Shown here piece after piece: positions 17,301 through 24,453 of a DNA stretch of 64,000 nt (positions are counted from its first letter, which is position 1; every line of letters starts with the position of its first letter). The notes below the pieces were generated by a model, which was not told the DNA's origin, searched no databases, and was given only the letters and a program-made list of their open reading frames with translations. The position numbers were made by a program, and so were the translations under genes. The stretch is from Streptomyces sp. Root431 (GTDB lineage Bacteria > Actinomycetota > Actinomycetes > Streptomycetales > Streptomycetaceae): positions 62,001 through 126,000 of the forward strand of contig NZ_LMEI01000006.1 in assembly GCF_001426585.1 (NCBI RefSeq). The letters run 5' to 3'.

Positions 17301-18749
17301 GATTCGCTGCTCGGCACGCTCGCCGAGGGGATGGAACCGCCCCTTCCGGACGACCTGCGCCAGCGCGCACTTACGGCGCTCGCGCGTTCGGGGGCCGGTA
17401 CCGCGCTCACCACCCCGCCGACTCCGGAGGAGATCGGCACCACGCTGCGCGCGGCCGGCGCCGACGCGCTGGTCTACCTCCTGCCGCCGGGCGGCGCCGA
17501 ACTCCTCCCGGCGGACGCGGGCAGCGGAGGCGTGGCGGTCGTCGTGACCCGTGACGGCGAGGTCGACACCGTCGCGCTCGGCCTCCTGAGACGGCGCGGC
17601 CTGGACGTTCTGACCGCCTACCGGGATGCTCACCGCGAGCGCCAGACGGCCCTTGAGGCCGCCGCCGCGGCCTCTGCATCCGTCGACGGTCCCGACGGTC
17701 CCGACAGTCCCGACGATTGGACCGACGCGGCCGACGGCGCCGATCCGGCCGACGCGGCCGATCGGGCACGCACGACCGCGCATGCCCGCTGGAGCACGGC
17801 GCTCGCCGAACTCTGCGACTGGGCCGGGCCCGTGGTGATGGCCCCGCTCCTCCGCTCGCCCTTGATCCGCGCGGCCGGCCCTGAACCTCACCTGGTGCTC
17901 GTGCCGTTCGGCGAGCTCGGTGGCATTCCGTGGCACGCGGCCGTCCTGAGCAGCGGGCTGCGGCACGGCGGCCGGCCGGTCCGCGCCGTGGAGCGGGCGG
18001 TTCTGTCGTACGCGGCCTCGGCCCGCCAGCTCCAGGTGGTGACCAGGCGTCCCCGGCTGCCCCTGAAGGCCTCGCCGGTGATCGTCGGCAACCCGGACGA
18101 GTCCCTGCCCGGTGCGGCCACGGAGGCCCGCCAGATCCACGCGGCGATCTACCGGGAGGGACTGCTGCTGGGCAGGGTCCGGGGGGCGAAGGGGACCGGT
18201 ACGCCCGCCGAGGTCCTGTCGGCGTTGCCGGGGCGCGAACGGGCAGGGGCGTCGGTGCTGCACCTGGCGTGCCACGCCTGGCCCTCGAGCGTGTCACCCC
18301 TCGACGCCTGCCTGGCCCTCGCGGGGTCGCAGGAGGGGCGGGCGGCCCCGTTGTCGGTCCGCGTGATCCTGGAGCAGGCCCGTGGTCGCCCGGCGGAGGC
18401 GCCGGGCGGGCTCGTCGTGCTCGACGCCTGCGTCAGCGACCACCTCGCGGGGGACTTCGACGAGTCCCTCACCCTCTCCACGGCCTTCCTCGCCGCCGGC
18501 GCGACCGGCGTGGTCGGCTCGCGCTGGGAGGTGGAGGACGGGCCGACGGGGTTGATCATGTACGTGTTCCACGACCGGCTCCGGCACGGCGTACCCCTCG
18601 CACGGGCGTTGCGTGAGACCCAGCTGTGGCTCCTGGACCCCGACCGGCGGCTTCCGGACGGCATGCCGAGGGCCGTGGCCGACATCCTCCACGACGCCGA
18701 TCCGGCGGCTCCGGAGCTGTGGGCGGCCTTCGTCTGCCAGGGGCACTGA
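14334..18749 (+). CDS. Giant helical-repeat CHAT protease, probable effector
   Basis: 1471 residues from GTG 14334, which overlaps the kinase stop by 4 bp. Residues 1-1050 are helical and TPR-like (for example SELINHLAHANLADD, VVYLQNLGVGLYQRYLAGG), interrupted by acidic low-complexity inserts near 140-165 and 245-285. The C-terminal CHAT domain (about 1120-1465) has LVPFGELGGIPWHAAV, catalytic His1314 in LHLACHAW and catalytic Cys1366 in VVLDACVSD, then GVVGSRWEVEDG and ELWAAFVCQGH. CHAT proteins are caspase-like peptidases used as executioners in prokaryotic conflict systems, often activated through TPR-domain partners. The His-Cys dyad is intact. Substrate and trigger are unknown; kinase/FHA/AAA control is inferred from the operon. 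Confidence 0.9.
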   Translation: MTAAATRPAEPPEGADPEELIDAAQKLLEHHDEQEQPEEAARSLWRCRDVLLRARGALERQGARADPYQLAFARYLYGLTLSVGYWQAATGQAEAYGVDDPHALRREATPLLALSRALLPEDDPVHAHASIRLALLLHDRHEGADEGAEEGAEEGAEEAPDAGSTGEAGGGPDAGPDDLDEALAAFEEGLRLIDEEPHPGFIVTYGCALADRYDRDGDSADLLTAAALLEELLHAMRPRGEADWADGADSLHQSDSVDRAESDSRADSLHRAESVDRAESADEADQLEIETRVRLIRLLQASDAPGDAERAAHHLELLAATAPDDHPSRIFAAGHLIDVYQERGGGRARPEDRPARLARLRDLHRLIDPEDPDHARATALLGSALAESVEPTARPEPAEGTAPDSGGSGTGEADSGPTENHHEAVELLRAALDGLSAEDPLRASGHATLGTLLNTLHDYEPARYEIAEAAFHLERAVELHPDDGPLRSELINHLAHANLADDRSVRRLEHIDRTIELLNESMSTPSDTPSFRSQAHGAYAAALSQRHALSHSSDDLDASIRHLTAAFRQTSPSDVNRVVYLQNLGVGLYQRYLAGGDLQDLHAAHRYLSDVTGAVTGGGTTVVTDRRLIGRDRTVLEHGLTQLQFMLASVARDTPGMAAAVAAMRRVRDSFAPDDPQRLTVDVDFGVALFVQAFFTGDPKGRIDGLVIMLESVEVLPEDHHDRPRLLLRTAGALMVSSFTPYNAGGVASADRLLRETLAAVSPDSPEGMRATLLLAALLFNRFKYTGVPAHVDEAVEIAVAGLERMRQRAPSPVSTFLGYVLADALRARASAGHDTRDGREGVARAAPAAASVPAPARVPAPDDEPAPTPVPDDARAAREAGIAALREAASVVLLQAAAEAALQMARTASDRALQIARWCLSDGDLRGALEALELGRGQVLHAATTTSDLPALLREAGRADLAAEWDQGPVVAGVAGAVTDLGTLLDGSDSLLGTLAEGMEPPLPDDLRQRALTALARSGAGTALTTPPTPEEIGTTLRAAGADALVYLLPPGGAELLPADAGSGGVAVVVTRDGEVDTVALGLLRRRGLDVLTAYRDAHRERQTALEAAAAASASVDGPDGPDSPDDWTDAADGADPADAADRARTTAHARWSTALAELCDWAGPVVMAPLLRSPLIRAAGPEPHLVLVPFGELGGIPWHAAVLSSGLRHGGRPVRAVERAVLSYAASARQLQVVTRRPRLPLKASPVIVGNPDESLPGAATEARQIHAAIYREGLLLGRVRGAKGTGTPAEVLSALPGRERAGASVLHLACHAWPSSVSPLDACLALAGSQEGRAAPLSVRVILEQARGRPAEAPGGLVVLDACVSDHLAGDFDESLTLSTAFLAAGATGVVGSRWEVEDGPTGLIMYVFHDRLRHGVPLARALRETQLWLLDPDRRLPDGMPRAVADILHDADPAAPELWAAFVCQGH

Positions 18750-18903
18750 GCCGGGCGGCCCCGGCTCGGGCGGGACCGGCGTACGGGTCGGCCGCCGACG
18801 AAGCGGACCCCTGGCCGGGGCGGTCCCACCGGCGTCGCTGCGGTGTCAGTCGGCTGGGCTATCCTTCCGGCCCACCGCACACCGACCGTAGGGAACAAGA
18901 GAA

Positions 18904-20412
18904 TTGTCCGGCCCGTCTGCTTTCCCGCTGCCCTTTCACGCTTCCCGTTCCATGGGGTTCGCGACACCCCGAACCCTGCGGGAACTCGAGATGATGCGGT
19001 GCAGTGCGCACCTTCGGGCGAAGCCCGGGTGGTTCGACAAGATGAACGACGCCGACATCGTCGCCCGGTGGACGCGGGAAGCGCTCGCCCAGGGCCTCAC
19101 CGAGGCGCAGGTTCGTTATGTCCTTGCCGAACTCGCGCACTACGCCGGACTGCGGGACGGACGAACCGGCATCGAGGTGTCCGCCGTCGACGGGGTATGG
19201 CAGTCGGACACGCTGATCGACGACAAGCTCCGATCCCGGCTGCGCGAGGCGGTTCGGGTTCTGGAGGAGGTCCCCGCAGCCGAGCTGGACTGGCATCCCG
19301 GATCCGACGGGCAGGTACTGGATCTGGTGCATCCCTCACTGTTCTGCCTGGTGCGCGAGGTCAGTGGCGCGCCCGAACAGGCTTGGCAGAACCCGGCGAA
19401 CCGCTACGCGAAGTACGAGTTCTCGGAGAAGTTCCAGTGGCTGCCCACGGACGTCGACGTCCGTGACGACGGCGATGTCGCCTTCCGTTCGTACGTCAAC
19501 AACGTCCACCCCGAGGCTCATCACGAACTGGCCTCCCTCCTGCCGGACTTGTTCGCGCGCATGCTCCCGCTGTGGGAGAACGTGCTCACCGATCTGCGCC
19601 ATCCGCGGCCCCTGCGGATCGAGGCCGATCCTTACGGGTGGTACGACTCGGAACCGGAGCGTCCGGACGAGGCCTCCTACAGTGATGCCGCGGCCTACGA
19701 CGAAGCCCTCAGTGCCTGGGAAGAAGCTCAGGACGACTGGTGGGAGAACCGCCGCCCGGTCATCCCGGACGCCCCGGACTTCACCGCGCCCGAGCTGCCC
19801 GACGCATCCGCCCGCGTCGACCTGCGCGGCCGCGGTCTCCAGGTCATCGTCAAGCTCGCCACGATCCATCTCACCCCGGACAAGCCCGAGTACGCCGGCG
19901 GTTCCTGGCACGTCGAGGGGATGCTGAACGAGCGGATCGTCTCGACCGGGATCTACTACTGGGACAGCGAGAACATCACCGAGAGCCGACTGAGCTTCCG
20001 CGCGGCGCTCGACGACCCGTACTACGAACAGAACGACGACAACGGTCTGCGCGACGTCTACGGCCTGGAGGACGAAGACGCGCTGAACCAGATGCTCGGA
20101 TCGGCATCGACGCCGGCGGGTCGCTGTCTGGCGTTCCCGAACGTCCTGCAACATCGCGTCGGCGACTTCCGCCTCGTGGACCCCACCCGCCCGGGACACC
20201 GCAAGATTCTCGCGTTCTTCCTGGTCGACCCGTCGGAGAAGATCGTCTCGACGTCCGATGTACCGCCGCAGCAACCGTGGTCCGACACCTCGACCATGAC
20301 GCTTGAGCAGGCCCACGCGTACCGCGAACAGCTCATGCAGGAACGCAAGTTCTTCGTCGACGAACACAACGAGCAGCTCTACGAACGCGAATTCTCACTC
20401 TGCGAGCACTGA
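18904..20412 (+). CDS. DUF4246 family protein, possible 2OG/Fe(II)-type oxygenase
   Basis: 502 residues from TTG 18904; ATG 18952 is an alternative that would remove a conserved-looking Pro-rich start. TPRTLRELEMM and KPGWFDKMNDADIVARW are typical of DUF4246. The C-terminal half shows a jelly-roll-like pattern: H336-x-E338 in SWHVEG, H417 in LQHRVG and Arg433 in GHRKILAFFLVDP. The spacing and order match the iron and 2-oxoglutarate ligands of Fe(II)/2OG oxygenases. That enzymatic reading is my inference; the family name is by resemblance. It lies 154 bp after the CHAT gene in the same direction and faces the next kinase convergently, so operon membership is uncertain. Confidence 0.75.
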   Translation: MSGPSAFPLPFHASRSMGFATPRTLRELEMMRCSAHLRAKPGWFDKMNDADIVARWTREALAQGLTEAQVRYVLAELAHYAGLRDGRTGIEVSAVDGVWQSDTLIDDKLRSRLREAVRVLEEVPAAELDWHPGSDGQVLDLVHPSLFCLVREVSGAPEQAWQNPANRYAKYEFSEKFQWLPTDVDVRDDGDVAFRSYVNNVHPEAHHELASLLPDLFARMLPLWENVLTDLRHPRPLRIEADPYGWYDSEPERPDEASYSDAAAYDEALSAWEEAQDDWWENRRPVIPDAPDFTAPELPDASARVDLRGRGLQVIVKLATIHLTPDKPEYAGGSWHVEGMLNERIVSTGIYYWDSENITESRLSFRAALDDPYYEQNDDNGLRDVYGLEDEDALNQMLGSASTPAGRCLAFPNVLQHRVGDFRLVDPTRPGHRKILAFFLVDPSEKIVSTSDVPPQQPWSDTSTMTLEQAHAYREQLMQERKFFVDEHNEQLYEREFSLCEH

Positions 20413-20437
20413 CCCCCTGCGGTCGGTGCACGGCGGG

Positions 20438-22426
20438 TCACGTTTCGCAGCTCCCGGCTGATCCCCAGCGGAGAAACTGTGCGTCGCCGTCATCGTCGAG
20501 GACCGCGACCGCGTACAGGAAGTAGATCCATTCCTGGCGGGCGCGGGACTCGGTGAGGACGGCCTGACAGGCCACGTTGGCTGCCTGCTGGGCCCACTCC
20601 TGCCGTGTGGACTGGTTCCACTCGGGCTTGGTCGTCCACACGTACATCACCTTCTCGTGCGGGGCGAAGCCGATACTGGTGTTCTCGTCGCTGAGGTAAC
20701 GGGGGCTGTGGACCAGGCGGGAGTTTCCGTTCCACTCGATGAAGAGCTCGTGGACCGCTTCCGTGGCCACCCGGATCTCCTCCTCGTCGGTGCTGGGAAT
20801 CCGGGCCGCCGCCAGGCCACTTTCGGTGGGTTGCCAGTCGGACTCCTGGCCGTCCCCGGCGGTGTTGCGCTCGATGGCCTGTGTGACGCAGCCGGTGTTG
20901 GTGCGGAAGTCGTCCTCCCATACGATCGCCGGTGCCGTGCGAGTGGTGTCGTCCACCAGGACGTACTCGTCGTAAGGAAGTTCCTTGTAGATGTCCGCCA
21001 TCATGCGGAGGCTGTAGCAGGCGTCCTTGGCGATCGCCTGGATGATGTGGGGTGCGAGGGCAGGGCCGTTGACCGCGATGTAGATCTCTCGGCGGGGCTC
21101 GGCGAAACGGATGTCGTACTGCCCGTCGTAGCCGTAGTCGGGCCCCACTCCCAGGCCGATGTCGTGACCGAGCGCAGCCGAGGTCTCCAGTTCAGCCTCG
21201 CCCTTCGGGCGACGGGCGGCGTGCCAGGCGGCGATGGTCGCCTCGTCGGTGTAATCGGCGGACGACGGCGTCGGGCGTTCCGACGCCGTGGGACCGGCCG
21301 CCTGTGAGGGTGTGGCAAGCGTCTCGGCGAGTGCGGTCGCGGAAGTCCCCCCGCGCGGGGGCAGGGAATTCGACCGGTGCGTCGTATCGTCGTCGCTCTG
21401 TAGCGAGATCGCTGCTCCCACCAGTCCGCCGATCACAGCGCCGACGGCCAGTGAGACCCCGAGGACGCGCTTGCGTGGGCGGACGGGAGGGTGCCAGGCC
21501 GTGTCCTCCGGCGTAGGCATGCCCCACTGGGTGGCGACGAGGTCTGCGGCGAGGGTCGGGTTGGTGGCGGGTGAGACGACGAGTGTGGTCTGGGCTGCCA
21601 GCAGGCCGATGCATTCCGCAGCGATGCCGCTGGCGGTCGGGCGATCAACGGGCGTCTTGGCGAGGGCTCTTCCGACGATCTCGTGGAGTGCGTCAGGGAG
21701 ACTCTGAACGTCGGGCTCGTCGGACATCACGCGGTAGGCGATGACGTCGGGTGCACCGGTGCCGAAGGGCTGGCGGCCGGTGGCGGCGTATGCGACGAGC
21801 GCTCCCCAGGTGAAGACGTCGCCTTCGGGCCCGGCGGCGCCGGTGCGGTAATGCTCGGGACTGACCCAGCCGGGGGTGCCGGTCATGACTCCAGTTCGGG
21901 TCACGGACGTGCCGTCCGTGGCGTGGGCGATGCCGAAGTCGAGGACGAGGGGGCCCCCGGCGGCGAGGATGACGTTCTGCGGTTTGATGTCCCGATGGAC
22001 GACGCCGGCCGCGTGGATCGTCGCGAGTGCCTGGGCCGTACCTGCAGCGAAGGCGATCAAGGTGGCGCCGATGAGGGGGCCGTGCACCGCGACGTGTCGG
22101 TCGAGGGTGAGGCCAGGCGCGAAGGCGGTTGCCAGCCAGGGGGTGTCCGCGTCAGGGTCGGCCGCGAGGAGCGGTATGAGGCACGGTCCCTGGACGCGTG
22201 CGGAGAGTTGGACCTCGCGGCGGAAGCGCGCCCGGAATTCGGGGTCGTCGGCTTGCGCGGGGTGGACGACCTTGACCGCGACCCGGCCGCCTGCGGCGTC
22301 GAGGCCGGCGTGCACGGTGCCCATGCCTCCCGAACCGAGGCGCCCGATGATGCGGTACGGGCCGACCCGCTGGGGGTCACCGGGCCGACTGGGCTGTACA
22401 CGCCCGCCGGGGCGAGCAACGCTCAC
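20438..22426 (-). CDS. Transmembrane Ser/Thr protein kinase (PknB-like) with extracellular domain
   Basis: About 662 residues from GTG 22426 (after gagagacgg); GTG 22474 would add 16. The kinase domain starts VGPYRIIGRLGSGGMGTVHA, with Lys in VAVKVVHP, HRDIKPQNV, LDFGIAH, TGTPGWVSPEH activation-segment end and a complete C-lobe to about residue 270. One membrane helix (VLGVSLAVGAVIGGLVGAAI) follows a basic RPRKR stop-transfer sequence. The roughly 300-residue outside part has a Ser/Thr/Pro linker and a globular domain with at least four Cys (DACYSL, NTGCVT, VACQAV, AGSCET), likely disulfide-bonded. It should sense an extracellular signal. It is a conventional kinase, unlike the 10954-14337 protein. 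Confidence 0.9.
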   Translation of the reverse strand: MSVARPGGRVQPSRPGDPQRVGPYRIIGRLGSGGMGTVHAGLDAAGGRVAVKVVHPAQADDPEFRARFRREVQLSARVQGPCLIPLLAADPDADTPWLATAFAPGLTLDRHVAVHGPLIGATLIAFAAGTAQALATIHAAGVVHRDIKPQNVILAAGGPLVLDFGIAHATDGTSVTRTGVMTGTPGWVSPEHYRTGAAGPEGDVFTWGALVAYAATGRQPFGTGAPDVIAYRVMSDEPDVQSLPDALHEIVGRALAKTPVDRPTASGIAAECIGLLAAQTTLVVSPATNPTLAADLVATQWGMPTPEDTAWHPPVRPRKRVLGVSLAVGAVIGGLVGAAISLQSDDDTTHRSNSLPPRGGTSATALAETLATPSQAAGPTASERPTPSSADYTDEATIAAWHAARRPKGEAELETSAALGHDIGLGVGPDYGYDGQYDIRFAEPRREIYIAVNGPALAPHIIQAIAKDACYSLRMMADIYKELPYDEYVLVDDTTRTAPAIVWEDDFRTNTGCVTQAIERNTAGDGQESDWQPTESGLAAARIPSTDEEEIRVATEAVHELFIEWNGNSRLVHSPRYLSDENTSIGFAPHEKVMYVWTTKPEWNQSTRQEWAQQAANVACQAVLTESRARQEWIYFLYAVAVLDDDGDAQFLRWGSAGSCET

Positions 22427-22712
22427 GGGGCATCCGTCTCTCTGGTGCGAGGGAGTGGGCGAGGCTGAACTCACCCGTCGGAGGCGACATTCGAGCCTGT
22501 TCGCAGGATGCTATCCACACGCCGTTGAAACCAGTGACGGCCGCTCACTCCTTGGCTGATGGAGATGCATGGAGTTGCTACTTCGGAATCGGAGATTCCG
22601 GGGTGCCACCCCACACCCCGTTCAGACGTCGGTGGTTGACCTGTCGATTGCCCTGAAAGCCTTCGTTCGATTGGTACTCCCGATGGCTCCAGGTTCTGGC
22701 ACGCGGCGTCGT

Positions 22713-22934
22713 CATCGACTGTCCGGCCTCGTCCTCGAAGCCGGAGAGTCCGTCGTGACCCTGGCTCGGCGGCTCGGACACTCCTCGACGGCGATCACCC
22801 TCGGTTACAATGCTCACTTCATTCCGGAGGCGGGTAATCAGGGGCGCGGCATCATCGACGGTCTGCTTGGGGAGCGGGGAGACCGGCTCGCCGGCCGGAA
22901 ATCCCCGATTCTCCCCAGCGCCGTCGACTGGTGA
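22713..22934 (+). pseudogene. C-terminal remnant of a tyrosine recombinase/phage integrase
   Basis: The segment SGLVLEAGESVVTLARRLGH, then SSTAITLGYNAHFIPEAG and GIIDGLLGE, matches the end of actinobacterial integrases, which normally read LGHSSPAITLxxYAHFMPEAG. The HxLRH catalytic box upstream is not recognisable (RRRHRL at best). The catalytic Tyr position is Asn (GYNAHF instead of xxYAHF), so the piece cannot cleave DNA. The rest of the integrase (catalytic Arg, Lys and N-terminal domains) is absent. It indicates an ancient integrated element at this locus. No tRNA or att repeat is visible beside it. Confidence 0.75.
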
Positions 22935-23004
22935 TTCCTGCCTCTGGGCCCCGGAGGAGTCGTCCGTGGATTGCACGGTTGAAAAAGATGGGTGGCCTGG
23001 GAAA

Positions 23005-23850
23005 GTGCTGAAAGAGGTCGTAGCGACCCGCTATGTCACGCCTTTGCGTGAGGGCGGCTCGCTCCCCGGGATCGTCGAGGCCGACGACCTCGGCACGTAC
23101 GTCATGAAGTTCACGGGCGCGGGGCAGGGGCGCAAGACCCTCGTCGCCGAGGTCGTCTGCGGGCAGCTGGCCCGGAGGCTCGGGCTGCGCGTGCCGGAGC
23201 TCGTCTCCATCCAGCTCGACCCGGTCATCGGACTCTCCGAGCCCGACCAGGAGGTCCAGGAGCTGCTCAAGGCGAGCGGCGGGCTCAACCTGGGCATGGA
23301 CTTCCTGCCGGGCTCGCTGGGCTTCGACCCGCTGGCGTACGAGGTGGATCCGAAGGAGGCCGGCAAGGTCGTCTGGTTCGACGCCGTGATCAACAACGTC
23401 GACCGGTCCTGGCGGAACCCGAACATGCTGGTCTGGCACGGCGACCTGTGGCTCATCGACCACGGCGCCACCATGATCTGGCACCACAACTGGCCGGGGG
23501 CCCAGGCCTCCGCCGCCAAGGCGTACGACGCCTCCGACCACGCGCTCGCGCCCTTCGCGCCGGACGTCGCCGCCGCGGCCGCCGAGCTCGCGCCGCTCGT
23601 CACCCGCGAGCTGCTCGACGAGGTCGCCGCCGACGTGCCCGACGAGTGGCTCGTCGACGAGCCCGGCTTCTCGAGCACCGACGAGGTGCGCGCGGCCTAT
23701 GTCGAGGCGCTCCTGCCCCGCGCCGCCACCATCCACGAGCGGATCACGCTCGGCCCCCGGAGCGAGAACCGGCCCCAGCAGCCCCCGGGCTGGCTGGCCG
23801 ACCGGCTCGCGCCCCGGACCGCCTCCACCGAGAAGGACAGCACCACGTGA
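23005..23850 (+). CDS. HipA-like kinase-fold protein
   Basis: About 281 residues from GTG 23005, starting VLKEVVATRYVTPLREGGSL. The frame is open further upstream, but that part has no family resemblance and overlaps the integrase remnant. Visible features: GTYVMKFTGAGQGRKTLVAE (nucleotide-binding loop), WFDAVINNVDRSWRNPNMLV (catalytic loop with Asp and Asn) and LIDHGATMIWHH (metal-binding Asp). This is the HipA-like kinase family that lacks the HipB-style antitoxin. Its stop overlaps the DUF3037 start (GTGA), and the two form a conserved actinobacterial pair. Substrate unknown; Ser/Thr kinase activity is inferred from the fold. Confidence 0.85.
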   Translation: MLKEVVATRYVTPLREGGSLPGIVEADDLGTYVMKFTGAGQGRKTLVAEVVCGQLARRLGLRVPELVSIQLDPVIGLSEPDQEVQELLKASGGLNLGMDFLPGSLGFDPLAYEVDPKEAGKVVWFDAVINNVDRSWRNPNMLVWHGDLWLIDHGATMIWHHNWPGAQASAAKAYDASDHALAPFAPDVAAAAAELAPLVTRELLDEVAADVPDEWLVDEPGFSSTDEVRAAYVEALLPRAATIHERITLGPRSENRPQQPPGWLADRLAPRTASTEKDSTT

Positions 23851-24230
23851 CCGACCGCGACGTCTTCGAGTACGCGCTGCTGCGCGTGGTGCCGCGGGTC
23901 GAGCGCGGCGAGTGCTTCAACGCCGGCGTGGTCGTCTACTGCCGCGCCAAGTCCTACGTGGCCGCCCGTACGCACCTGGACGAGGCCAAGCTGGCGGTCC
24001 TCGACCCGGCGGCGGACGTCACGGGCGTCCGGGCCGCGCTGCGCGCGGTCGAGGGCGTCTGCCTGGGCGGCGACGACGCCGGGCAGGCCGCGCGCGACGA
24101 CGCCGGGCGGCGTTTCCGCTGGCTGATCGCGCCCCGCTCCACGGTCGTGCAGCCGGGGCCCGTGCACACGGGGCTCACCGCCGACCCGGAGGCCGAGGTG
24201 GAGCGGCTCCTCGATCTGCTCGTGCGCTGA
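23847..24230 (+). CDS. DUF3037 family protein, partner of the HipA-like kinase
   Basis: 127 residues from GTG 23847, overlapping the upstream stop by 4 bp. The sequence begins MTDRDVFEYALLRVVPRVER and continues GECFNAGVVVYCRAKSYVAA, the hallmark of DUF3037. The remainder is a helical segment with a Gly/Asp-rich loop and an RWLIAPRSTVVQPGPVHTG motif. No catalytic residues are known. Tight coupling suggests it forms a complex with, or regulates, the kinase-like protein. It has no DNA-binding motif, so it is not a HipB-type repressor. Confidence 0.85.
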   Translation: MTDRDVFEYALLRVVPRVERGECFNAGVVVYCRAKSYVAARTHLDEAKLAVLDPAADVTGVRAALRAVEGVCLGGDDAGQAARDDAGRRFRWLIAPRSTVVQPGPVHTGLTADPEAEVERLLDLLVR

Positions 24231-24304
24231 CGAGGTCGGCGGAGGGTGCCGGTCGCCGCGGAGTCGCGCGCCGGTCGCCGTTCCGCCACGGGGAGTGACC
24301 TGGG

Positions 24305-24348
24305 GCACCCGGTGGGCCGTTGACACCGGGTGCCATCGCTTCTAGCGT
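24305..24348 (+). promoter_or_regulatory. Promoter for the SDR genes with inverted repeat over the -35 box
   Basis: TTGACA (24320-24325) is separated by exactly 17 bp from TAGCGT (24343-24348), a good vegetative sigma-70-like promoter for this GC content. A perfect 10-bp inverted repeat, gcacccggtg (24305-24314) and caccgggtgc (24324-24333), overlaps the -35 hexamer and could be an operator; it could also act as terminator for the preceding gene. Further inverted repeats follow at 24370-24379 (AGCG/CGCT around GT) and 24377-24399 (gctcatg/catgagc), ahead of the ATG at 24454. Confidence 0.6.
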
Positions 24349-24453
24349 CTCGTCCTGCGGACGATACTAAGCGGTCGCTCATGTGCGGGACGCATGAGCG
24401 GGACAGCCGTTCGTCCGCGGTCAGGGTCGATCCAAGGGCGAGGAGAACCAAGC

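Noticed and set aside
14037..18275. Open minus-strand frame of about 1400 codons opposite the CHAT gene
   Set aside because: Antisense shadow typical of very high GC DNA; Gly/Arg/Val-rich with no domain, whereas the plus frame has catalytic His and Cys.
5865..18749. Glycyl-radical enzyme partner for the radical SAM protein
   Set aside because: No protein in the operon or window has an RVxGY-like C-terminal motif or the ten-stranded barrel signatures.
22430..23000. tRNA or attachment site next to the integrase remnant
   Set aside because: No cloverleaf-like sequence or T-loop consensus (GTTCRANNC) was found in the surrounding bases.
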